From JBCCQL01 sp039414355 (GTDB taxonomy: Bacteria > Planctomycetota > Planctomycetia > Pirellulales > Lacipirellulaceae), in the NCBI GenBank assembly GCA_039414355.1, contig JBCDJN010000009.1:1-64000 (forward strand): a DNA stretch of 64,000 bases. Reading direction: 5' to 3'. A program made the position numbers and the translations under genes. Positions 35,843-44,927 of the stretch are shown one piece after another (position 1 is the stretch's first letter; each line of letters opens with the position of its first letter). The notes beneath the pieces were generated by a model. It did no database searches. It had not been told where the DNA came from and saw only the letters and a list, made by a program, of their open reading frames with translations.

Positions 35843-38800
35843 ATGGGACGGTTCAAAGACCTGCGCGCCCGGCTTGCGCGCCTGCTGGGGTCCAGTCGGC
35901 GGCCGCCGAAGCCGGCGGAGATGGTCGTGCCGCACCTCGCGATCAAGCGGCTCGAAGAACGCCGCGTGCTCAACGCGGACGCCGCTCCCGTTGAGCTGCT
36001 GGTGGTCGACGCCGGCGCCGCCGCCGGCGATGGCCAAGCGGATACGTTTCAAGTGGAGCAGCACGAGACCGGCATCCGCGTCTCGGTTAACGGCCAAGAG
36101 ACCCATACCACCAGCCTCGGCGCCGAGATCCAGATTGTCGGCTCCGCCGACCGCGACGTCTTGGTGGCCGATCTGCTGGCCGGCGCCCGGGTGACCTTTG
36201 ACGGCGGCGCCGGCGACGACACGCTGCGTGTTGTCAGCGGCGAGTCGGTTGAGTCCGTGACTTACACGCTCGGCAGCGCCGGCGACGCGACCGATGGCAG
36301 CCGGGTCGAAGCCGCGTCTGCAACGGGCGATGCAACCGCTGAGATCAGTCTTGTTGGCGTCGAGAGCATCGATGACGCCGCGCAGGCCGACCGCCGCGAG
36401 GTTGTTCTGCAAGGGGAATCCACCGGGGTCGCGGTAACGGGAGTTGGCGACCGCAATGTGCTTGCTGTCGACGGAGCTGCGGTCCGGACGCTCGCCTTCG
36501 CCTCGCCCGACGAGCTCCTGGCGATCGATAGCCAATCGGAAGACGCGGCCACGCCGCGCGAGGTCGAGCTGGTCTCGCTCGCCGACGGCTTTGCCGCCGA
36601 CCTCGAAGTGAACGCCGACGCCGCCGATCGCTTCCTTGCCACCGGCGACGCCGACTTGGGCGGCGGAGACCTGCGTGTCACCACCGGGTCGATCGAGGTC
36701 TCCGGCAGGATCGCTTCGCAGCAGGCCGACTTCACCTTCGACGCGGATAGCACGGTCAAGATCACCGAAGACGGGCGGATTGAGAATCGCGACGGCCGCG
36801 TGGCGATCGACTCGGGCGAGTCGGGCACGACTGAGCTTGCAGGGCTGATCGACGTTTCGAGCGACCACGCCGTTGGTGGCCGCGTCACCCTGCTGGGCGA
36901 GAGCGTCCGCCTGGCGAGCGGCGCCGAGATTGACGCTTCCGGCCCCACGGGCGGCGGGGCGGTGTTTGTTGGCGGCGGGCTGGCGGGCGCCGACCCGCAG
37001 CTGCGGAACGCTCGCGCCGTCACTATGGAAGCGGGCGCGAAGATCCAGGCCGACGCCACCAACCGCGGGCACGGCGGCCGCGTCGTCCTGTGGGCCGACC
37101 ACACAACGGTTGCGGCGGGCGAGATTACAGCGCGTGGCGGGCGGCTGGCGGGCGACGGCGGCTTTGTGGAGACCTCGGGCCTGGTCAACCTCCAGCTCGG
37201 CGGCCGCGTCGACGCCACGGCCGCCAACGGCGCCGCGGGCACGTGGCTCATCGACCCCACCGACATCATCATCAACAACGGCGCAACCACGCCCAGCCTT
37301 GGGCCCACCAGTGCCGGCGGCACCGACACGTTCCAAGACCCGTTGCCGACCGCGCCCAACGCGGCCACCATCGCTGCGGCCGATATCGTCGACGCGCTTG
37401 AGATGGGCAACAACGTGGTGGTGACCACCGCGTCTGATGGCGGCGGCGCGGGCAACCTCACGGTCGACGCCAACATCCTCGCCGACCTGACCACCGACGC
37501 GATGGAGAACGACGTCTCGCTGACGCTCATCGCGGTTGGAGACATTACCGTCAACGGTCAGATCGGCCTGATGGCCGCCGACGCGATGGATAGCTTGACC
37601 GTCTTGCTCAACGCGGGCGGCAGCGTGGTGGTGAACAACACCATCGACGCCGGTGGCGGTGAGGGCGGCAACGTGACGATCCAGGCCGCGTCGCTCAGTC
37701 AAAACGCGGCGATCTCCACCGCCGGCGCCGGGACCGTCACGGCCGTGACGACGGGCGCCATCACGATGGCCGGCGGCGCCGTGACGAGCACCGCCGGCGG
37801 ACTGATTGACTACCGGGCGAATAGCGGTGACGTCGCGCTCACCCAGCTTAACGCGGGCGGCGGGTTCCTCCGCGTGACGGCCACCGCCGGCGCCATCACC
37901 GACGCCCTCGGCACGGAAGACCCGAACCTGATCGGCGACCTCGCCACACTCACCGCGCCCGGCGGAATCGGCGCCGCCGCCGGCGATGGCGACATCGACA
38001 CCAGCCTGATGCGGCTCGAGGTCGGCGGCACGCCGGCCGGGGTCTTCATCGGCGAGACCGACGGCCTCCGCCTGTTGGCGCCCGGAGTGACAACCGCGGC
38101 CGATGGCGTAGTCAGCCTGGTCGCCGCGGCGGGCACGCTGGAGATCGATGGCGCCATCAACGCCGCCGGCGTGGGATCGGTCACGCTCGGCGCCGTCGCG
38201 GGCATGGTTCAGATCGACACGGCCGTCAACGCCGGCACGGGCGATGTGGCGATCACCGGCGCCTCGGTCACGCAGAACGCCAACCTCGATACCGCGGGCG
38301 CCGGCACGGTGAGCGTGGCGGCAACCGCCGGTGGCATCGCCATGACCACCGCGGCCGTCACCACCACCGCCGGTGGCACGATCAACTACCAGGCGACGAT
38401 GGGCGACATCCTCCTCGCCCGCCTGAACGCCACCGCGACGGGCGACATCGTCGTCTCGGCCGCCGACGGCAGCATCCTTGATAACCGCCCCGACGAACTC
38501 GCCAACCTAATCGGTGACGGGCTCACGCTCACCGCCGGAGTCGCCATCGGCGGGCCGGGCGAGGGCGACGTGGACACCAACGTCGACACGCTTGAGATCA
38601 ACAGCGGCACGGGCGCCACGTTCGTCGAAGAACTCACCGGTCCGTTGAGTCTCGGTCCCGTTACCGGCGCCGGCGGGGACATCAACGTTGAGACCGCAGC
38701 CGGCACGCTTGCCGTGGCGGGGGCCATCACCAACACCGGCGCCGGGCAGGTTGCCTTGGCGGCCAACGGCGGCAACGCGAACGTCAACGGCCCCATCACG

Positions 38801-41800
38801 ACCGCCACCGGCGACATCGTCATCACCAGCGACCAAGACGCATCGGTCGCCGCCATGCTGATAACGACCGGCGGGAACATCCGTGTCTCGGCCGACAACG
38901 TGACGATCGACGCCGACGTCGAATCGACCGGCGCCGGTTCGGTCACGCTGACCGCCACCGATGGGAACCTCACCATCGGCGCCACTGGTTCCGTGATGAC
39001 CGATTCAGGGGCCATCGACCTCGACGCGACGCAAACGGCGGCCGTGAATGGCGATGTCATGTCGCAAACCGGCGACGTCTTCGTCGACGCTATGACGATC
39101 ACCCAAACCAACACAGGTCCGATCGAGACCGGTGCCGCCGGGGTTGTCGCCCTCGTGGCGACGGGCGCCATCACCGCTGGCGGGATGATCGACAGCGGCA
39201 GTGGCAACATCCTGCTCGACGCCGGCGCCGCGCTCACCGTTTCCGGCGGCGTCGACTCCGACAGCGGCAGCGTGACCCTCACGGGAACCTCCATTAACCA
39301 AACCGGCGCCATCGAAACCGGCGGCGCCGGCAAGGTGCTGCTGCAGGCCGAGACCGGCAACTTGGTGTCGATGGCCGCCATTGATTCTGGCGCCGGCGCC
39401 GTGCACCTCACGGCCGCCGTGAACGTTCAGCTCCAAGGCGACGTAACCACGCAGAGCGGAGACATCAAAGTTACCGGCCAGGCGGTCGACCAGTCCGGCG
39501 CCCTCACTGCCGGGGCGACGCCAGGCAACGGGGACGCGGGCGCCATCACCGTTAGTGCCACCGCCGGCATGCTCGACTCCACCGCCAACATCACGTCAGA
39601 CGCGGGCGCGATCACGCTGTCCGCCAACGGCGCCGTCATGCTGGCAAACGCCGTCGCCTCGACCACCGGCAACGTTTCTGTGGCGGGGTTCACGGTCGCG
39701 CAAAGCGGGGCCGTGACAACCGGCGGGGCTGGCGATGTCAGCCTCTCCGCGTTTGCCGGCGATCTCGATTCGACGGCGGCAGTGGGAAGCGACGACGGTG
39801 ACATCCAGCTCCGCGCTGAACAGGGCGATGTGACCATCACTTCCAGCGTCACCGCGACTGGCAACGGGGCGATCCAAGTCGCCGCGCTAATGATCGGCGG
39901 CATGGGTGGTGATGTGACGGTTGATCCCGGCGCCACCGTCACGGCGACCGGAACGGGCTCGGTTTCCCTGTTCGCCTCGGAAACGGCAACGGTCAACGGC
40001 GACGTCGATTCCGGCACGGGCAGCGTCTTGGTGTTCGCCGACGGGGTGGCCCAGGCCGGCAACATCACCGCCGCCGGTAATGGCGTGGTCAACGTGGAGG
40101 CGACCGCCGGCGCGATCACGATGTCCGGCAACGCCGTTACCGCGACCGATGGCGGGACGATTGACTACGAGTCGTCGCTCAACACCGACATCGCCCTGAC
40201 CACCCTCGACGCGGGCGCCGGCAACCTCCGCGTCAACGCCAACGGCGGCGCCATCACCGACGCCAGCCTCGCCGAAACGCCGAACCTGATCGGCAACCTT
40301 GCGACGCTGCGAGCCGCCGGTGGCATTGGAGCCGCCGGCGATGACGACATCGACACCAGCATCACGCTGCTTCAAGTTCCGGTCTTCCCCAACAACCTCT
40401 TCATCAACGAAACCAACGGCCTGCGGCTCATCGACTTTGGAGTGGTCAGCGGCCCCAACGGCGTTGTGAGCCTCGTCGCCGACGCCGGGCTCTTGGAGAT
40501 CGACATCCCCATCAACGCCCCGGGCGCCGGGGAGATCATCCTTGAGTCAACCACCGGAGAAGTCCGCATCGATCGGCCGATCGACGCCGGCACGGGCGAT
40601 CTCACTGTCCGCGGCGACTCCGTCGACCAGAACGCCGACCTCGACACCAACGCAGGTGGCACGATCACGGTCGAGGCCGACGGAGCCGGCATCGATATGC
40701 AGCCGGGCGCCGAGGCGACAACCGCCGGCGGACTGATCACGTACGATGCCACCAATGGCGATCTCGCGCTCTCCCAGCTCAACGCGACGGGCGCCGGCAA
40801 CCTTGTCGTTCGTGCGGGCGGCAACATCACCGACGCTACGGAGGACGAAGCCGCCAACCTCGTCGGCGACGCGTTGACACTGCAAGCCGGCAACGCCATC
40901 GGCGGCCTCGAACGCGACGATCTGAATACCGATGTCAACACGCTCACGCTCATCGGCGGCACGGGCCCCGCGTTCATCGAGGAACTGACGGGCGACCTTG
41001 ACATCGCGTCGGTCAACGGGGGCGGCGGCAGCATCGCCATCGAAACCCAGACCGGCGGCATCAACGTCAACGGGCTCGTCACCAATATCAACGCTGGTGG
41101 TGTCTTGCTGTCGGCGGTCGCCGGCAACGTCGCTGTCGGCGCTATGCCGGCGGGAGAGATCAACACCGCCGCCGGCGCTATCACGCTCGTCAGCGACATG
41201 GACGTGGTCGTTGACGCCGCCGTGATGAGCGTTGACGGAGACATCTCGGCCTTCGCCGACAACATTGCCATCAACGCTGCGGTCGAATCGACGGGCGCCG
41301 GCGACATCGACCTCAACGCCACCAACGCGCTCACGATCAACGGCACGGTCAGCAGCGGCGCGGGCGGCATCGGACTGAGCACCGGCGCCGCGCTGCAGAT
41401 CAACCAGGCAATCACAACCGAAAGCGGCGACATCGTCGCCACGGGCGGAAGCGTAACGGTCGCCGCCCCGCTCCTGACGGGCGACGCGATGGGCGACAAC
41501 GACCCGGGCGCTGTCACGCTCGTCGCTACCGCGGGCGACTTCACGTCGGACATGAACGGGACGATCGACACCGAGGCGGGTTCGGTGAGCATCTTCGCCA
41601 GCATGAACGTCGCGCTCATGGGGGCGGTCACCACGCAACGCGCCGGGGCGATCGAGATCACCGCCCAGCAGCAGGTAATGCAAGACGCGGCGTTGCAGAC
41701 CGGCGCGGACGCCACGGAGACCGACGGGGGGAACATCACCGTTCGCGCGTTCGACGCGGGCGCCATGTCGCTGGTGTCGACCGAGGCGATCACCACGGAC

Positions 41801-44800
41801 GCCGGCGCGGTCGAGCTGCTCGCCAACGGCGCCGCGGACCTGCAGGCCGCCGTGACCACCGGCAGCGGGGCGATCGCGGTCACGGCTTCGGCAGTCGATT
41901 TGTCGGGTTCGCTCCGTACAGGAGCGGCAGCAGGCACGAATGACGGCGGCGACGTCGCGGTGACGGCGTTCGATGGGAACCTGACAACCGCGGCGGCAAT
42001 CGCCCTGATGCCGGCGAGGGGTTCGATCACCACCGAGTCGGGAGCCGTGACGCTCACAGCCACGCAGGGCGACGCCGACCTGGCCGGCGCGGTGACGACG
42101 GACCGAGCTGCGATCACTGTCGAGGCCCTCGGCGTGATGCTCTCAGGGCCGCTGGAAGCGGGCGCCGCCATGGGCGACGGAGACTTGGGTGACATCAGCA
42201 TCACCGCGGTGACCGGCAACCTGTCGACCCTGATGCCAATGGTTCCCATGGACCCAACCGCGGTGTCGATCAGGACCGACGCCGGTTCCGTGACGCTCAT
42301 GGCCACGCAGGGCGACGCCACGCTGGGTGGCGAGGTAACGACCGGGACCGGCGACATCACGGTGATGTCTCGAAGCGTGACGCAAGCAGCGGCGTTCTCC
42401 ACCGGCGAAGCGGCCGGCGCTGACGACAACGACGGCGGCGACGTCGCCATCACGGCGATCGCGGGCGACTACGTCTCGGGCATGGATGGAACGATCGACA
42501 CCGAGCGTGGTTCGGTCGCCATCTTTGCGGCCGAGGATGCGACCCTTGAAGGAACGATCACAACGCAGCGGGCGGGCTCGATCCAGGTAACCGGCGAGAA
42601 CGTGATGCAGATGGCGGATCTGGAGACGGGGGCCGATCCGGGCTCGCCTGACGGCGCCGAGATCGTCCTCCGCGCGACCGACGGCGATCTGGATTCAACC
42701 GCCGACATCCGGGCACGCGGCAACGGCCCCGTTGATCTCTCCGCCACGGCCGCAGTCGGCGGCGATCTGACCACAGCATTTACCACGCTGATCTTGGCCG
42801 AGGGCAACGGCGCGGTTGCTTTCTCGGCATCCAACGCGGCGACGCTCAACGCCAACGTGGATTCTGGGACCGGGGGGATCGCCGCGCAGGCCGCCGCGGT
42901 CACGCAGGGCGGCGCCTTCCAGTCGGCCGGTGACGGCGGGGTTTTTATCCAAGCCTCGACAGGCGATTTCCAGTCGATGGTGGGCGGCACGATTAGCACA
43001 GGCAATGGGGATGTCACCGTCTTCGCCGGGCAAAACGCACAGGTTGGCGGCGCCGTGACGACCCTCGGAAATGGCGACGTCTCGGTCACCGGGCAGAACG
43101 TCACCCAGTCGGCCGCGGTCGAAACCGGCGCCACGATCAATGTGCCCAACCAGGGCGACATCCTGCTCCGCGCCACCAACGGCGCCCTGAGCTCAACGGC
43201 TGAGATCACGTCAGACGGCGGCGCCATCTTCGCCGCGGCGAGCGGCGCGGCCAGCTTCACGGCGATGGTGCAGTCGACCGCGGGCGACATCGCGGCGTTG
43301 GGCGGCTCGGTGACGCAGTCGGGCGGCATCGAGACGTCTGAAAGCGGGGGGATCTCGCTGCAGTCGACCACGACCGACATCGTCTCACTGGCTCCCATCG
43401 AGGCGAGCCAAGGAGTCGATGTCGATGCAGCCCGAACCTTCAATCTCGACGCGGACCTGACCGGAAACACCGTCCAGGTCGATGTTGCCCGCAACGACAC
43501 CAACTCGGCCGCCCTGACGGCCGTTGAAGCCCAGATCGCGGCCGGTGTCTTCGAGCCCGACAAGACCGCGCTGCAGTCGATCATCGACCAGCTGGACATC
43601 GCCGACTCCGCCAACATCTTCGTCCGAATTGTCAACCCAATCACCAACCTGCCCGAAGACGTTCAGGTTTCGAAGCTGTTCTTTGTGAGCGTGTCGGGCA
43701 GGTTCACCGCGTTGGACGGGTCCAACCCGGGGCCGCTGCTCGTCAACCAGGGGCTAGGAGTCATTGACGCGGTTGTCGATCCCGGCATCGTCGCGGAGTT
43801 CTCCCTCGAGGTGTTCTGGCGAGAGCCTTTCGCGGTCGATCCCCCCCCACTGCCCGAGTTCCCGATCATGGGGGTCCCGGAGGACGTCAACGTGCTCGCC
43901 GCTCCGGAGGCGGTTGTCGATCCCGACTTGACGGCGCCCCTCGTTGAGGGCCAGTTCGCCCGTGGCGTCACCTCCGGGCAGTTCACGCACCGTTTCGCGT
44001 CGAATCCCGACGGCGCCGCTTCCCCGGTCGTGCGTGTTCCAGTACGCCTCTCCGACTTCGTGATCACTCAATTCGGGCTCGGCTTCGCGGGGCGGGATGT
44101 CACCGCTCGGAACTCGGCGTTCGCAATTGAGACGATCGTCGAGATCCAGGTCCAGCCGTTCGATGTCGGGGCGCAGACGCCGCTGCCCGAGGCGTTGCCG
44201 CAGACCGAGTTGTTTATCGAGGCCCTGCCGCCCGCGGCCGAGCCGTCGGCGCCGGTCACGTTTGTCTCGGCCCCGTCGCCCGTGAGCAGCACGCCCGGTG
44301 TCACCACCGCGGGAGAAGAACGCTACTACGAGTTGCGGATTATCTCGTTCGACCGCAGCGGTGACCTGGTTGAGACCGACGCGATCCAACTCACCAAGAG
44401 AGACGCCGCCGCGGTGGCGCCGTTCAACCCCAGCAAGCTCGCCAAGCTCTTCCAACTGCTGCCGGGCGACCGCTACCGGCTGTACCTGATCGAAGAGGGC
44501 AGCGAGCGGATGGTGCTGGACTTTGTCATCGAAGAAGTGGGCGGCGAGAGCCGGCCGGTGGAGCTGCCGGAGCAACTGGACACGGTGCCCGCCGCGCCGC
44601 CCGCGGCCGAGCCGTCGGCCGCGCGCCCCACCGAGACTTCGCTGCCGGTCGCCGCCGGCGACCATGATGGCGACTTGGATTTCCGCGTGAAGCCCGCTCG
44701 GCCGGTCCTTTCGGAGCCGGTAGCGAGCGGCGGGCTGCTGTTTGGTGCCGCCGTCCTCTCCCAGCAGGCACGCCGGCGACGCGCGCGGCGGGCCGACCGG

Positions 44801-44914
44801 CGTGCGGCCCGCTTCGGCCGCGCCCAGCTTGGCGTGGGTGGTTCCGCCGCCAATCGCGAAGCCAACGACGAGACCCTCGATACCCAATCACGTTCCCCCC
44901 TCGCACCGCGCTGA
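35843..44914 (+). CDS. Giant repetitive LEPR-XLL-type surface protein
   Basis: 3023 residues. The N-terminus has no classical signal peptide but contains LAIKRLEERRVLNADAAP, a form of the LEPR-XLL motif found at the start of large surface proteins in planctomycetes and other Gram-negatives. Residue 130 to about 2600 is a long chain of short beta-strand repeats rich in Gly, Ala, Thr, Val and Asp (GSVTLTAT and GDITV types), consistent with a beta-helix as in filamentous haemagglutinins; GTWLIDPTDIIINNG is a typical haemagglutinin-type segment. A 420-residue non-repetitive domain follows. A short hydrophobic stretch before a run of Arg (about 2965-2990) may anchor the C-terminus. GAGGTATG supports the start. 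It lies 13 bases before the kinase gene, so the two are very likely cotranscribed. Probable adhesin. Confidence 0.8.
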   Translation: MGRFKDLRARLARLLGSSRRPPKPAEMVVPHLAIKRLEERRVLNADAAPVELLVVDAGAAAGDGQADTFQVEQHETGIRVSVNGQETHTTSLGAEIQIVGSADRDVLVADLLAGARVTFDGGAGDDTLRVVSGESVESVTYTLGSAGDATDGSRVEAASATGDATAEISLVGVESIDDAAQADRREVVLQGESTGVAVTGVGDRNVLAVDGAAVRTLAFASPDELLAIDSQSEDAATPREVELVSLADGFAADLEVNADAADRFLATGDADLGGGDLRVTTGSIEVSGRIASQQADFTFDADSTVKITEDGRIENRDGRVAIDSGESGTTELAGLIDVSSDHAVGGRVTLLGESVRLASGAEIDASGPTGGGAVFVGGGLAGADPQLRNARAVTMEAGAKIQADATNRGHGGRVVLWADHTTVAAGEITARGGRLAGDGGFVETSGLVNLQLGGRVDATAANGAAGTWLIDPTDIIINNGATTPSLGPTSAGGTDTFQDPLPTAPNAATIAAADIVDALEMGNNVVVTTASDGGGAGNLTVDANILADLTTDAMENDVSLTLIAVGDITVNGQIGLMAADAMDSLTVLLNAGGSVVVNNTIDAGGGEGGNVTIQAASLSQNAAISTAGAGTVTAVTTGAITMAGGAVTSTAGGLIDYRANSGDVALTQLNAGGGFLRVTATAGAITDALGTEDPNLIGDLATLTAPGGIGAAAGDGDIDTSLMRLEVGGTPAGVFIGETDGLRLLAPGVTTAADGVVSLVAAAGTLEIDGAINAAGVGSVTLGAVAGMVQIDTAVNAGTGDVAITGASVTQNANLDTAGAGTVSVAATAGGIAMTTAAVTTTAGGTINYQATMGDILLARLNATATGDIVVSAADGSILDNRPDELANLIGDGLTLTAGVAIGGPGEGDVDTNVDTLEINSGTGATFVEELTGPLSLGPVTGAGGDINVETAAGTLAVAGAITNTGAGQVALAANGGNANVNGPITTATGDIVITSDQDASVAAMLITTGGNIRVSADNVTIDADVESTGAGSVTLTATDGNLTIGATGSVMTDSGAIDLDATQTAAVNGDVMSQTGDVFVDAMTITQTNTGPIETGAAGVVALVATGAITAGGMIDSGSGNILLDAGAALTVSGGVDSDSGSVTLTGTSINQTGAIETGGAGKVLLQAETGNLVSMAAIDSGAGAVHLTAAVNVQLQGDVTTQSGDIKVTGQAVDQSGALTAGATPGNGDAGAITVSATAGMLDSTANITSDAGAITLSANGAVMLANAVASTTGNVSVAGFTVAQSGAVTTGGAGDVSLSAFAGDLDSTAAVGSDDGDIQLRAEQGDVTITSSVTATGNGAIQVAALMIGGMGGDVTVDPGATVTATGTGSVSLFASETATVNGDVDSGTGSVLVFADGVAQAGNITAAGNGVVNVEATAGAITMSGNAVTATDGGTIDYESSLNTDIALTTLDAGAGNLRVNANGGAITDASLAETPNLIGNLATLRAAGGIGAAGDDDIDTSITLLQVPVFPNNLFINETNGLRLIDFGVVSGPNGVVSLVADAGLLEIDIPINAPGAGEIILESTTGEVRIDRPIDAGTGDLTVRGDSVDQNADLDTNAGGTITVEADGAGIDMQPGAEATTAGGLITYDATNGDLALSQLNATGAGNLVVRAGGNITDATEDEAANLVGDALTLQAGNAIGGLERDDLNTDVNTLTLIGGTGPAFIEELTGDLDIASVNGGGGSIAIETQTGGINVNGLVTNINAGGVLLSAVAGNVAVGAMPAGEINTAAGAITLVSDMDVVVDAAVMSVDGDISAFADNIAINAAVESTGAGDIDLNATNALTINGTVSSGAGGIGLSTGAALQINQAITTESGDIVATGGSVTVAAPLLTGDAMGDNDPGAVTLVATAGDFTSDMNGTIDTEAGSVSIFASMNVALMGAVTTQRAGAIEITAQQQVMQDAALQTGADATETDGGNITVRAFDAGAMSLVSTEAITTDAGAVELLANGAADLQAAVTTGSGAIAVTASAVDLSGSLRTGAAAGTNDGGDVAVTAFDGNLTTAAAIALMPARGSITTESGAVTLTATQGDADLAGAVTTDRAAITVEALGVMLSGPLEAGAAMGDGDLGDISITAVTGNLSTLMPMVPMDPTAVSIRTDAGSVTLMATQGDATLGGEVTTGTGDITVMSRSVTQAAAFSTGEAAGADDNDGGDVAITAIAGDYVSGMDGTIDTERGSVAIFAAEDATLEGTITTQRAGSIQVTGENVMQMADLETGADPGSPDGAEIVLRATDGDLDSTADIRARGNGPVDLSATAAVGGDLTTAFTTLILAEGNGAVAFSASNAATLNANVDSGTGGIAAQAAAVTQGGAFQSAGDGGVFIQASTGDFQSMVGGTISTGNGDVTVFAGQNAQVGGAVTTLGNGDVSVTGQNVTQSAAVETGATINVPNQGDILLRATNGALSSTAEITSDGGAIFAAASGAASFTAMVQSTAGDIAALGGSVTQSGGIETSESGGISLQSTTTDIVSLAPIEASQGVDVDAARTFNLDADLTGNTVQVDVARNDTNSAALTAVEAQIAAGVFEPDKTALQSIIDQLDIADSANIFVRIVNPITNLPEDVQVSKLFFVSVSGRFTALDGSNPGPLLVNQGLGVIDAVVDPGIVAEFSLEVFWREPFAVDPPPLPEFPIMGVPEDVNVLAAPEAVVDPDLTAPLVEGQFARGVTSGQFTHRFASNPDGAASPVVRVPVRLSDFVITQFGLGFAGRDVTARNSAFAIETIVEIQVQPFDVGAQTPLPEALPQTELFIEALPPAAEPSAPVTFVSAPSPVSSTPGVTTAGEERYYELRIISFDRSGDLVETDAIQLTKRDAAAVAPFNPSKLAKLFQLLPGDRYRLYLIEEGSERMVLDFVIEEVGGESRPVELPEQLDTVPAAPPAAEPSAARPTETSLPVAAGDHDGDLDFRVKPARPVLSEPVASGGLLFGAAVLSQQARRRRARRADRRAARFGRAQLGVGGSAANREANDETLDTQSRSPLAPR
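37755..41090 (+). repeat. Internal segmental duplication in the giant surface gene
   Basis: Four diverged copies of an approximately 140-residue module occur, beginning near 37755, 38326, 40108 and 40683. Each contains a pattern like GGxIxYxAxxGDxxLxxLxA, then (I/A)TDAxxxExxNLIGD, then IGGxGxxDxDT and ETxGLRL or ELTGxL. Spacing is about 575 bases within each pair and about 2350 between pairs, so a pair of modules appears to have been copied as a unit. Confidence 0.65.
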
Positions 44915-44927
44915 GGAATATAGGTCG

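Noticed and set aside
40372..42453. Leftward open frame of about 690 codons inside the giant surface gene
   Set aside because: Low-complexity Pro/Ser/Ala translation complementary to the Gly/Ala/Thr repeats of the real gene; no ribosome site or domain.
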